The notes under the pieces: model-generated
The model's input: only the letters and a program-made list of their open reading frames with translations
Told to the model about the DNA's origin: nothing
Databases searched by the model: none
Program-made: the position numbers and the translations under genes
Shown: in pieces, positions 42,538 to 51,731 of the stretch
How positions within the stretch are numbered: position 1 is the stretch's first letter
Layout: each line of letters begins with the position of its first letter
NCBI GenBank assembly: GCA_013995675.1
Contig: VWRR01000017.1
Location: 248,001-312,000 of the forward strand
Direction: 5' to 3'
Length of the DNA stretch: 64,000 nt
Source of the DNA: Cyanidiococcus yangmingshanensis
Lineage: Eukaryota; Rhodophyta; Bangiophyceae; Cyanidiales; Cyanidiaceae

Positions 42538-43599
42538 TCAGCTGAGTGCAAGTCCAAAAGCTTTTCGTTGCTGTTGCGCCAGGAACTCCGGGGATACGTC
42601 CTGAGCTCTGAAAAACGTGTACGACAGGATGATTGTGTCTACGTCAACCATTCGAGGATCATCGTAGAATTCCCGATCAATAAAGAAAAGCACAGGCATA
42701 TCGATCTTTTCGCCCGCTTTGAAGCGCTGCTCTTCAAAGCAGAAGCACTGAATCTTGTTGAAATAAATGCCGGCTTTGGCCGGAACCACATTATACGTCG
42801 CTATCCCAACTACATCTTCCTTTGCTTGGCTTTGTGCAGTGTAAAACGCCAGTGCAGCCTCCCCTGGGAGAACTTGCACAGTTGATTGTCGAGGCACGAA
42901 GGTGATCGGCATGGCAGCATTCACATCAGCATTGAAACGAATATTGATAGGTTTGGAATCCCCCCGAACACGAAGGCGTTCTCGACGTTCCAGTCGATTT
43001 CGGCGCTCGTGTAACTTCCCATCCACGCTTGGATCAACGGAATTGAGACCATCAGAGTTTTCGGGGGTTGACGTGTAGCTGGTCCAAGAACCATTGGACC
43101 CACCTGATCCTGTCTGTACAGTGCCTCCGTAGCCTGTTACCTGGCAAAAGATTCGGTACAGTGGCACAGAGGCATATGAGAGTCCGACCGTACATACAGC
43201 AGCTGCCAAAGTCCAGGCGAGGAAGTTGAGATTTCGCTGGCGAATCTCAGAGGAATCAGGCTTGGGTCCAGCTGTGCCGTGGACTCTCTCTCGTTTCGGA
43301 ACGGAGGAAAAGCCTCGAGAAGCAGTGCGAGGAAACTCTGGAAACTTCATAAAGCTGGTGGCTAGAGTCCGTGAGCTGATGAAAAGACTAGCGTGTTGTT
43401 GTTTCCAGTTTTGCCGAGGCTCCGATGGAGAGCTTACTTTGGCTCCTCTGCCTTGTTGTCGTGCCTCCTCCACGATGGCCAATAGCTCGGGGTGAAAGCG
43501 ACGAGTTTGGCCTGAATCATTCTTTTCTTTGAAAAAAGGTGTGTTCTTTGGCTTAAATCGTTGTGAAATGTGCCTAAATAGGGACCAAACTTTCCTCAT
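42538..43599 (-). CDS. COX11: cytochrome c oxidase assembly protein COX11
   Basis: COX11 delivers copper to the CuB site of COX1 in the mitochondrial inner membrane. The first ATG is at 43599 (353 residues). A long basic presequence (about 125 residues) precedes the single membrane helix (LNFLAWTLAAAVCTVGLSY). Then come VPLYRIFCQVTGYGG, the immunoglobulin-like CtaG domain with INIRFNADVNAAMPITF and VLPGEAALAFY, and the copper-binding KIQCFCFEEQRF. The C-terminal DTIILSYTFFRA is standard. An extra Ser/Asn/Arg-rich linker of roughly 40 residues lies between GGT and PINIRF compared with human COX11. The gene is divergent from the SUMO ligase gene with 302 bases between starts. Confidence 0.95.
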   Translation of the reverse strand: MRKVWSLFRHISQRFKPKNTPFFKEKNDSGQTRRFHPELLAIVEEARQQGRGAKVSSPSEPRQNWKQQHASLFISSRTLATSFMKFPEFPRTASRGFSSVPKRERVHGTAGPKPDSSEIRQRNLNFLAWTLAAAVCTVGLSYASVPLYRIFCQVTGYGGTVQTGSGGSNGSWTSYTSTPENSDGLNSVDPSVDGKLHERRNRLERRERLRVRGDSKPINIRFNADVNAAMPITFVPRQSTVQVLPGEAALAFYTAQSQAKEDVVGIATYNVVPAKAGIYFNKIQCFCFEEQRFKAGEKIDMPVLFFIDREFYDDPRMVDVDTIILSYTFFRAQDVSPEFLAQQQRKAFGLALS

Positions 43600-43901
43600 C
43601 GAGAAGCTCAGCTCTCTTACCGAGCGGAAGGGCTCCTCCAATCGGTGTGCTCAGCGAACAACTGAGAGCCAGTTGCTGTGTCTTAAAAAAAAGAGCAGTC
43701 GGATCAATACTACAGGTAGAAACCAATTTCAAACCTTCGGTCTATGGCTTGAGAAAGATACACAAAAAGTCTACGTTACAGTCGAAGGTGATGAAGAACA
43801 AGAGTCTGTCTGGATCAGGATTTCCGGAATCGGCGATTCGGGTGGCTTGTGTGTGGATCTTATGAGAAGCGACTGACCGCTCTTTGCGGAGTCCTCGACT
43901 T

Positions 43902-46197
43902 ATGGAAGCCTCGGTCGGGGAGTTTGAAATAAGAGATGATTTCACTGCGGAAGATTTGCTCGTGCTGACAGCGAACATGAGCAGTGAAGGGGAAGCAGTG
44001 GTGGCGCAGCGACGAGAGGCTGCATCAACGAACGACTGCTTTCTCCTCGGTTCGTGGCCAAATTACGGCGCTCAGGAGGTTTCTGGACAAGAAACACCAT
44101 TTTCGCGGGTACGTCATGCGTCCACAGTTTGCGAGGGACCTAGTACAGAATTTGAAGCTTTCGGGGGTGGCGTCCTGCCTTTGGCGCAGCAACCTTCGAG
44201 AGGTGATCACACGGAACCTGTCGCTGGTTTTGTTCCCGTCTCGCATAACAGAGGCCTTCATAGAAGGTGCTTCGGTGAGCGCAATCTGCAAAATATTTTA
44301 AGCCTCTGGTCGAGGCCCCCTGTTTTCACGAGCTTCTGGCTTCTTGCGAGGATGGTTGGGTACGGAGGAACAAATCCAGCGGAAGCAACCCAAGCAGTTT
44401 TGGCTCACCAGGGATGGTCCCCGAACGAATCGCTTTTGAGGCAGCCGGAGACATTTCGCAAGTTTACTAAAGAGAGATTTGTGGATATTGCTGTAATGCT
44501 CAATATTCAGCATCGCAGAAACATGAACACGAGCACGCTTCTGAACATCGTGCTACGAACAATCGATGGACTCGACCCCTGCTGCCAGGAATTGCTTTAT
44601 TCAACCTCTGAAGCCTGGTTCGCATGTAACAGAGAACGAGTGGAAATGCTTTGTCAAGGTGCGAATGTCGAACGTCGAGGATTCACTGAGGACGCCCTCA
44701 TTCGTCCGCCGTTCACCGCAATCAGTTGGTTGGCGGCCCATCCGTCTCAAAGCCAAGCTCCGCCACGATGGACACCCAGACGCTTACGTTCATCTCGTTT
44801 CCGCATTGTCCATGGCGAGCTCGTGGTCGCCGATCGACATATCTTGCATGGAAGAATTGATCAGGATTCTGAAGAGGGGTCACAGAATATTGACGATTTG
44901 CAGCATTCGCATGTGGTTAGAGAGTCGCTCCAGCCGGTCGATATACACAGTATTGGACCCCTGGACATGCAAGAATCTCATCGAAGAGAAGTATCCCAGT
45001 CAGAAGAGCCAAGACAGCATTCTCGACCTCGCGTCACTGATCCACAAGTAGAATTTCGTGAGTTTTCCACTAGTCAAAGTCGGTCGGATGTTCCAGCTTG
45101 GGAGCAGGAATCGTACCTGGATTGCAATCGGAGCCATCAAGTATTTCTCTCGCTCGTGGAGAATATTTCTTTTGATTCCCGGGAACATGATTTCATCACT
45201 GATCGTACATTTTGTAAGAAACTCTGCACAGGCATCCCAGAGTCGTTGGAATTCTCCATTCCAGTTCCTATTGAGAAAATGCTACCGAAAATGCCAAATC
45301 TGCGAACTGCAGTCGTTCTGCGCTGTTTCGAGGTTTCAAATAAGCGCATCGCATCTTGGACATGTGCTTTTCCAGGTCCTTGTCGAGCTTGGCTTAGTTT
45401 GAGAACAACGCCTGGTATAGAGCTGCAAAGCGTTGATGTGAAGAAAAGCGCTTCATACGTCGATTTGACGCTCGCAGTCCAGAAAATGTATCGAAAAGAT
45501 ACATCAAGGGGAGTCCTGGATCGCACAATGTCTGTTCGACTCGATCTCGCCCCCTGTTTAGGAGAAGGGTCTAACTCGTGGCCTCATGGAACGTACTATG
45601 TTCTAGTAGTTCAATCTGCGCATCTGTTTTCTTTAGAGTTCGAATTAGGCCGGATTCTTTCAAGAAGAAGGCCCTCATATGAGAGAGCAAAAGCTCTCTT
45701 GTGCCCAGCATCTCAAGTAGCCGATGATGATTTAGGCATCGAGTCGGTTCGCGTTTCTCTGCTATGTCCCTTGAGCCGGACGCGCATCCAGGTCCCGGTG
45801 CGAGTGCGAGGTACCACACAGCTTGCAGTGCTTTGATGCAGCAAGTTATATTGAGATGAGTCGTTTAACGAAGAGATACATTTGCCCTGTCACGAATAAG
45901 CCAGCGCCTCTTCATGCTCTACAAATATGCGAGTTCTTCCGGGAAGCGCTTGCTTTTGCTTATCCTAACGAAGAATTTATCGACGTCTTGCCGGATGGAA
46001 CTTTCCTGCACACCAGCGGAGCTGATTCTGGTCTGCCACGAGATGAAGATGGTCCTTTAGACGAAGCTAGTTACGCATTTCTGGAACAAAAGTCTGGGAA
46101 TAATGGACGCAAACAGCGAAACCCGACTGTTTTCCCACAGAGAGATGGAGTCCGAACGCCCAGTCAGGATGTAGTTATTGTCGACTTGTGTGACTAG
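43902..46197 (+). CDS. PIAS/SIZ-type SUMO E3 ligase
   Basis: SP-RING ligases help UBC9 attach SUMO to nuclear proteins. The first ATG is at 43902. A possible SAP-like helix pair (RKFTKERFVDIAVMLNI...) lies near 44450-44560. A Ser/Arg/Gln-rich disordered part follows. A PINIT-like beta domain spans about 45240-45640 (LRTAVVLRCFEVSNKRIASW). The SP-RING is clear: VRVSLLCPLSRTRIQVPVR, LQCFDAASYIEMSR, YICPVTNKPAPLHAL, with its Cys/His ligands. The C-terminus ends DVVIVDLCD, a likely SUMO-interacting motif. The frame changes inside the SP-RING at TT 45823-45824; one surplus T restores HxQCFD spacing. Alternative frames at 43984-44301 and 44566-45051 are also open, so the middle part is less certain. 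Confidence 0.85.
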
Positions 46198-46216
46198 CGC
46201 GCGGACAATTTTCGCG

Positions 46217-46375
46217 ATGTCAATCTTCTATGGATTTGGAATCCTCGCCCTCATGCGTGGAACGTTTGGTTTCATTCCTGGGTACGTAAAAGTGTATCGT
46301 TGGGAAGATCGCGTATCTCGAGCAGAAAAAACTCGCCTAGCACAAAGTGAATGTTCCAGACGTCGGGAGTCGTGA
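46217..46375 (+). CDS. small one-helix membrane protein, unknown
   Basis: A 52-residue frame from ATG 46217, 19 bases after the SUMO ligase stop: hydrophobic residues 3-24 (IFYGFGILALMRGTFGFIPG) then a charged tail with VYRWEDRVSRAEKTRLAQ. The shape is that of small subunits of respiratory complexes or ER/mitochondrial accessory proteins. I cannot name it. It is on the same strand and very close to the previous gene, so it could also be chance sequence in its 3' UTR. Confidence 0.35.
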   Translation: MSIFYGFGILALMRGTFGFIPGYVKVYRWEDRVSRAEKTRLAQSECSRRRES

Positions 46376-46436
46376 CGATGTAACCTCATCAAAGGCCCGT
46401 CTGTTCAGGTGATGCTGAGGTCTTCTACGAACCCCA

Positions 46437-46739
46437 TTGAATGCCTCTTGTCTTCCTACGGCAATATCGAACATGCATCCCAGCTTCAAGAAAACAAAAA
46501 GAGTTTCAATCTTACTATACCCGTCCGCTAGATTTGAAGCTCCGGCCATTGTTCGTAAAACTCGAGGACCCAGCGACGCGCTCTTCGATCTTGCTCGGCA
46601 GTACCCAGGATCGTGCACTGTAGCGATACCTCTCGAGTCCGGCGTTGAGTCATTGAATGCAGCCGCAGCCGCTTCCGTCCTGTTGTTCGAGGCTCAAAGA
46701 CATCGACGGCGTCGCCGACATGATGCCGCGCACCGATAA
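46437..46739 (+). pseudogene. C-terminal fragment of a SpoU/TrmH-type RNA 2'-O-methyltransferase
   Basis: The plus frame contains CTVAIPLESGVESLNAAAAA followed by SVLLFEAQR, which is the third SpoU motif (IPMxxGVESLNVxxAAxxLLFE) of the trefoil-knot RNA methyltransferases, closest in feel to mitochondrial MRM3. The part in front (FEAPAIVRKTRGPSDALFD) could be a poor version of motif two. Motif one and the N-terminal half were not found in any frame between the SUMO ligase end and here. Either the gene is truncated, or its first half is hidden by an intron or sequence errors. The first ATG is internal (46473). Confidence 0.4.
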
Positions 46740-47226
46740 AGTGGTAGACAGGCAAGATGCCCAAGAGAATTTTCATGTAGACGAGCGTCGGTTGCAGGAC
46801 CCCAGCCACCGAGACGGTATGCTCTACTACCCACTTGGACATGAATGCCCCCCTCATTGTCATTCTATGCGTTTCCGAGCTTCTAGGCAATTCAAGTCTC
46901 TACGATCACCAAGATCCCGATCGATCCGTTCTTGTTTACTCGTTACAGTTCACATTTCTAGGCACTCTCCGGACCGGCCCTCGGAGGCATCCAAGAGCAC
47001 AATCGTCCCGGCTGCATAACCTTATGACAATGATACTAGTCTATGCAAAGACCATCGACCATGAAATGATCGCTCTGGAATCGATGACGCGCTGGTGCTG
47101 ACCAAGAGGCGTCTCCGGCACCATTGCCTCGTCGTCATCATCATGAACGCTCGGCGTTCGTACTGCGTTTTGCGGTTCCGACAAGCAGCGAAGGACGTCG
47201 CAAGGAGGCCCGCTACCAGACGTTGT
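46740..47226. other. intergenic region
   Basis: No supported gene. Overlapping frames on both strands (46657-47019, 46835-47101, 46528-46890 minus) lack recognisable motifs. Confidence 0.35.
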
Positions 47227-47659
47227 ATGGTGAGTAGCTTCCGTTGCGGGTAAACTGTTGGTTTGTCGCACGAGCCCAGTACGTATTCGTCTTGCTCGGC
47301 ACGGCCGTCGGCATGCAGCGGTCTTCCGGATCGTCGCTGCCGACTCGAGAGCACCCCGCGATGGCCGTTTCCTGGAACACCTTGGGACCTACAACCCGAA
47401 GATCATTCACGGAATGAAGCTTACTCAGCTGAATGTGAAGCGCATTCAGTACTGGTTATCGGTAGGTGCTCAGACAACAGAGCGAGTCGCGAAGCTGCTT
47501 GGAATTGCCGGTGTGTTACCACTAGCACCGGTGCGTAAGCAGGCAGCGCAACCTGTGGAGCAAGCGCATGGAGCCGGACAAGGCCGAGGCCTCCATTCGC
47601 TCGTATCAGAGTCGTTTGCCCAGCGAACGGGAGCGTTACACCGAATTCGCTCCCGCTGA
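47227..47659 (+). CDS. bacterial-type ribosomal protein bS16, mitochondrial or plastid
   Basis: bS16 stabilises the small subunit of organellar ribosomes. The conserved core is VRIRLARHGRRHAAVFRIVA, DSRAPRDGRFLEHLGTYNP, LNVKRIQYWLSVGAQTTERV and AKLLGIAGVL. The core frame has no ATG of its own. An ATG at 47227 followed by a 46-base GT...AG stretch (47234-47279) would give MVIRIRLARHG, an ideal bS16 start; this would be a rare intron after only seven coding bases. The frame ends at 47659, but the frame one base over stays open to 47732 with a plausible helical tail (EASIRSYQSRLPSERERYTE), so the end may lie there. Which organelle it serves is not clear. Confidence 0.85.
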
Positions 47660-47732
47660 AACCGCTGAAGTGCGCTTCGATCCTCGAATAGAGCGTAACG
47701 GCGTTTCGCATGGTTCCCAGGCACTGCTCTGA

Positions 47733-48402
47733 AAGGTTTCCAAAACATCACCAGAATGAATCAGCGGCGGGCATGCGAGCTCCCTGGGGCACAATTCCTC
47801 TCCACTGAACACTCAGCTCGCCCATATTCGTATCAGAAAGAGCTTTGATGGACTGGGTATTCAGTGGTTCCTATCGGTTGGCTTGCTGCTCGGAGCATCG
47901 AACATATTTGTAGAAGCGGGGGTTCGTGCCCGTCAGAATCTGCACTTATGCAATGACCGACGAGAGGCTGCGCATGCGAGGCGGCATTGAGGAACACGCT
48001 TGCAGCCGAGACGGACTCGTGTTTAGAAGTGTTCATCGACCTGGCGGAATCGGCCTCTCGCCAGTCTAGACCTGACGCGCTCCCTCGAAATCCTATACGA
48101 TTCAACCAAATATTATCCTGGGCGTTGTTCTGAAACGAACAGGGACTGTTCATGTTCGCGAACAATCAGCCGCAGCTACCTCGAATCAAACGTGTCATTG
48201 GCTTGACGGTCCCGAAGAATTTCCATCGTGCCGGTTAGGGACTGGTCCTTGTCGAGTCATTGAATGGCCTGCTTCCTATAAATGAATGGATAGACGTGAA
48301 TTTAGAGTAGGTTCGTTTCCGAGGGACTGACGATCGCTTGAGGCAAGTTACATCTACCTCTACATCTATCCAAGGAGTTGCTTCGGAACAACAGAAGCAG
48401 AG
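47733..48402. other. convergent intergenic region
   Basis: Between the bS16 and LSm4 3' ends. A minus frame at 47833-48165 is the only longer ORF and shows no family. A GGGGGTTCG stretch near 47917 does not fold as a tRNA. Confidence 0.4.
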
Positions 48403-48696
48403 CTACTCGAGAGTTGTTCGAGGCAAGCGCTCATCTCGTGCCAGCTCCCATGCTTTATCCGGGAGCACTAAGAGCCTGATCATCGTACCACGGATATGTA
48501 GAGCCGGATAACGCACTCTATCATCCTTTCGCGTCGTCTTCGTACACAGACCGGTCCACTCGACTTGTGCGCGATCGAGGTTGAGATTCATCCAGGGATC
48601 AACACCGACCAACGTACCAGTGCAGCGCTGTCCGTTCTTGAGCTCCACGGCTACTTGATGGCCGATAGCACCGCGAACAAGTCCAACAGGGAGCAT
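48403..48696 (-). CDS. LSM4: U6 snRNA-associated Sm-like protein LSm4
   Basis: LSm4 is a subunit of the LSm1-7 (mRNA decapping) and LSm2-8 (U6 snRNA) rings. The start chosen is ATG 48696 (MLPVGLVRGAIGHQVAVELK), matching the MLPLSLLxxAxxHPMLVELK start of known LSm4. Sm motif 1 is GTLVGVDPWMNLNLD; Sm motif 2 is HIRGTMIRLLVLPD. The 97-residue protein has a short C-terminus and lacks the RGG tail of animal and plant LSm4. The frame is open 79 codons upstream but with no family similarity there. Confidence 0.92.
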   Translation of the reverse strand: MLPVGLVRGAIGHQVAVELKNGQRCTGTLVGVDPWMNLNLDRAQVEWTGLCTKTTRKDDRVRYPALHIRGTMIRLLVLPDKAWELARDERLPRTTLE

Positions 48697-49193
48697 GTTC
48701 TCTATGAACGGCGCTGCAAAACCGGTGGAGACGACCGACTCCACGCTCCTCTGGCGCGACTCGTTGCGTCGCCTTTGGAAAGGTTCTCGAATGTCCACTG
48801 CTCCGAACCGTGAACGTAATTCTGAGTTGATAGAGCTACCCCAGTTTGCTGGAACCAAACACTGTACTGTCTCGTTGCAACTTACTGCGCGAAGGATGTG
48901 ACTCGTACGAGCGCCGCTGCGACGGCACCACAACGGTGTGGCATCTCATTCGCTGCGGACCTTCTGAGTTGCTTGCTCGTTCCCAGTTGCCTGGATATAG
49001 GCTTTGTTTCTGCGAGCATCTTTCACGATATAGCAGAGCGCTGCCGATCTTGTACTTATTGCACCTCGCGCGTAGTCTCGCGACCAGACGCTTTGGAACG
49101 ACCTTTGTGTCTGTGGAGGTCTTTCCCGAAGGAAGCGCTCAGTAGGCTTCGTTCACGACGACCGCCGAGCGTTTGGGTTGCCTTCGCTTTAGC
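48697..49193. other. divergent intergenic region
   Basis: About 0.5 kb shared by the LSm4 and REI1 promoters. Several short frames cross it; none is supported. Confidence 0.4.
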
Positions 49194-50807
49194 ATGCGGT
49201 TGGAGCTTGGGTTTAGCGAGGCTACGAAAGTACACGTGGCGACACCCTCACGCCAGCACGTGTTTTGCGTCGCGTGTCACTGGACCGTGGATAGCGCTGC
49301 GACTGAACGCGAAAGTTACGACGAATGCTCGGACACGCGCTCAGTGGAGGATGTGCTCGAAAAAAGACGCGCGCATTATCGCTCGGACTGGCACCGAGTG
49401 AACCTAAAGCGTCGCGTGGCGCAGCTGCCTCCGCTAACCGAGGCAGAGTTTGAGGAACGCGTCGGAGGCTATCTTGAGGACGACGCGAGAGCGGACGGCG
49501 CTCTGGAGCTGTCCACGGATGAAGAGCGAGCCGACAAGGAGAGGCAGGCGAGCGGATATACGGTAAAAGCACCAGCTGCTTTTGTTGTACAGGGTCATGA
49601 TGAACCTCAGACCGTGGAAGTTCGTGCTCATCATCGAAAACGGTTCCAACAGCGAGCTGAGCAACCCCACAGAACAGAGTGCATCTGGTGCCAGAAAGGT
49701 TTCTCCAGCGAAAGGGCCCTTGAACAGCACGAGCGTTCCGCTAGACATCAGGACAAGTTACGTGAGCTGGGAATCGCAGAGCTGTGCAAACCTCCGCCCT
49801 CGGTCGATGTTTCAGCGACATCGAGCACCGAGGACATTGATCTAGACACTTGGATAGGGGAGCGCCTGCGAGAGGCGCAACCTCTAGATGTGAATGAATG
49901 CCTTTTCTGTACCGAGGCAGTGTCGATGAAAGACGATGCCCAACATCATGAGCGCCACAAAGCCCTGTTGGCAAATCTCCGGCACATGGCCAGGGAGCAC
50001 TCCTTCTTTGTGCCGTACATCGAGCACTGTTGTGACCTCGAGGGGCTCCTACGCTATCTAGGCACCAAGGTGGGTCTCGGCTTCTGTTGCATCTACGGAG
50101 GCAGCCAAGTGTCCTTAGGGAGTGCACCTGACGGGGCTACCCAGCACGCGGATCGGCGAGCGGAGACGTTCAACAGTCTCCAAGCTTGTCGAAATCACAT
50201 GCGGGATACGGGGCATTGCAAGTTACCAGATTTCGATTCGGAAGAAGTTTGGAATGAGTACCAAGAATTTTACAGTTTTACCCCGGTTCGCTCGCTTGGA
50301 GAGCTTTGGGACGGCGCAAGCAACGGCTTAGATCCCTCATGGTCAACGGAGGAATGTGAGGATCCGACCATCTCGGACGAGGCTCCATGGGAACCCCGAG
50401 TGGCTCACTCGGACAGAAGCGAGTCCGTTTCCGCCAGCGATGAGGACCCTGTAGGTCTCCAGGTTGGTGTGTATGGTCGCATTGCCGGTCATCGATCATT
50501 CTGGCGATATTATCGCCAAAGACTGGTCGCCAACCGGCGAGCGTCGCTTCCGGTCGCTATTGCCATACAAGAGCGCCAAAAGATCGCTGGAGAGTATCGC
50601 AAACTCGTTCCAAAAGGAGCTGACTCGTTGAGATCAAGTGCTCGTGCGAACAGCGTTGCTCAATCTCAAGCGAGTATTCCACCTCGGCCGTTACTGGAAC
50701 GCTGGCGGCGGGCTCAACTTGCTCAAGCACTTTCCAACGATGCCACGCGTCGTGGCAGAGCCTCGCGAAGCGCAATTGCTGTCCTGAACTCGGGCTACCG
50801 TGGATAG
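49194..50807 (+). CDS. REI1: 60S ribosome biogenesis zinc-finger protein REI1 / ZNF622
   Basis: REI1 releases Arx1 and inspects the exit tunnel during cytoplasmic maturation of 60S subunits. The first ATG is at 49194 (537 residues). Zinc finger 1 runs from FCVACHW to YRSDWHRVNLKRRVAQLPPL, the REI1 hallmark, but with a long acidic insertion between its Cys and His pairs. Finger 2 is CIWCQKGFSSERALEQHERSARH; finger 3 starts CLFCTEAV; finger 4 follows HMAREHSFFVPYIEHCCDLE and ends MRDTGHCKL. GLLRYLGTKVGLGFCCIYG and EEVWNEYQEFYSF are family blocks. The tail is basic (ERWRRAQLAQAL). The frame is unbroken. Confidence 0.95.
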   Translation: MRLELGFSEATKVHVATPSRQHVFCVACHWTVDSAATERESYDECSDTRSVEDVLEKRRAHYRSDWHRVNLKRRVAQLPPLTEAEFEERVGGYLEDDARADGALELSTDEERADKERQASGYTVKAPAAFVVQGHDEPQTVEVRAHHRKRFQQRAEQPHRTECIWCQKGFSSERALEQHERSARHQDKLRELGIAELCKPPPSVDVSATSSTEDIDLDTWIGERLREAQPLDVNECLFCTEAVSMKDDAQHHERHKALLANLRHMAREHSFFVPYIEHCCDLEGLLRYLGTKVGLGFCCIYGGSQVSLGSAPDGATQHADRRAETFNSLQACRNHMRDTGHCKLPDFDSEEVWNEYQEFYSFTPVRSLGELWDGASNGLDPSWSTEECEDPTISDEAPWEPRVAHSDRSESVSASDEDPVGLQVGVYGRIAGHRSFWRYYRQRLVANRRASLPVAIAIQERQKIAGEYRKLVPKGADSLRSSARANSVAQSQASIPPRPLLERWRRAQLAQALSNDATRRGRASRSAIAVLNSGYRG

Positions 50808-50878
50808 AGACCCGATCGGGTAGGAGCTCACCTCGCTCGAAACGCCGGATGCTTCTTATCCAAGCGAAGCGGCGCTTG

Positions 50879-51226
50879 CATCAAGACTGGCCAGAGATGA
50901 ACGGAGCAAATTTGGAGTTGTACTGCCAGGATAGAGATACAATTTTCATATCACCGTTAAGCGTTTGAAATTCATGAGCACAGGCTCCTTTCGACATCAA
51001 GACTGGCCAGAGATGAACGGAGCATGTTTGGAGCTGTACTGCCAGGATAGTGACACAATTTTCACGCCACCGATAAGAGTTCCACCTTCATAAGCACAGG
51101 CTCCTTTCAATATCAAGGCTGGCCAGAGATGAACGAATCAGCTCTGGAATTGCACATGCAAGAAAGTGACACAATTTTCACGTCGCCGTTAAGAGTTCCA
51201 AGTTCATGAGTAAAAGCTCCCGACTG
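50879..51226. repeat. three tandem copies of a 116-bp unit
   Basis: Copies begin at 50879 (CATCAAGACTGGCCAGAGAT), 50995 (the same 20 bases) and 51111 (TATCAAGGCTGGCCAGAGAT), exactly 116 bases apart. Each contains ACAATTTTCA around its middle and, in the first two, AGCACAGGCTCCTTTC near its end. Copy 3 is more diverged. The period is not a multiple of three and stops occur in every frame, so it is non-coding. It sits between the convergent ends of REI1 and a plastid protein gene. No inverted repeats or target-site duplications are evident. Confidence 0.9.
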
Positions 51227-51263
51227 CATACGCGCGCCTCAGTTCTCGACCAACGACTTTTGT

Positions 51264-51731
51264 TTACATCTGGTCTGCGTTGGTTAAAGGCAAATAACGC
51301 AGAACAAGAATAGCTAGCCCAATAAACCCTGCCACGGCAAGTGCGAGATACCGCTTGGTCGTTGACTCACCACTCGTTTCGGTGTAGACACGTGGCTCTA
51401 TCGCCCAAACGTTCCCCTTGCCGTCGGCGTCTATGGTCGCCCCAGTGCGACGCGAACGCGTTGGAGCAGGCATATCGACCTGGAACGCATCAGGCAAACC
51501 GTTCTCCCCATATGCTTGCCCTGCCTCACTTCCAAATGCCTCCGTTGACGACTCAAACGGTTCCACCTCACGTCCTTGTGGCTGCTGCTGCATCCTACAC
51601 TGCCGCTGTGAGCGTTGCACGCGACTCACTCGCAGGTAGGTAAACCTTGCTTTCGGTGCTGCTCCCAAGTTTACCTTGGAGAGAGCCCGACTTGGACTAG
51701 AAACACCACTAGAAATTGTAAACGCGAACAT
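51264..51731 (-). CDS. plastid single-helix protein, possibly Psb34-like
   Basis: From ATG 51731 the protein is 155 residues: a transit-peptide-like start with Phe near the N-terminus (MFAFTISSGVSSPSRALSKV), a Gln/Glu-rich middle, then a short conserved-looking unit NVWAIEPRVYTETSGE leading into one membrane helix (KRYLALAVAGFIGLAILVLRY) and a short tail. The N-x-A-x-EP-x-x-Y arm before a single helix resembles the cyanobacterial photosystem II assembly factor Psb34; this is from memory of its layout, not an alignment. The frame is open upstream to 51947. Role in photosystem II assembly is a hypothesis. Confidence 0.55.
   Translation of the reverse strand: MFAFTISSGVSSPSRALSKVNLGAAPKARFTYLRVSRVQRSQRQCRMQQQPQGREVEPFESSTEAFGSEAGQAYGENGLPDAFQVDMPAPTRSRRTGATIDADGKGNVWAIEPRVYTETSGESTTKRYLALAVAGFIGLAILVLRYLPLTNADQM

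Noticed and set aside
44566-45051. Alternative 161-codon frame inside the SUMO ligase gene
   Set aside because: It begins and ends within the longer frame that carries the PINIT-like and SP-RING parts; kept only as a note of uncertainty.
47905-47945. Second tRNA-like element with GGTTCG
   Set aside because: The loop has eight bases and no acceptor stem pairs at the expected distance.
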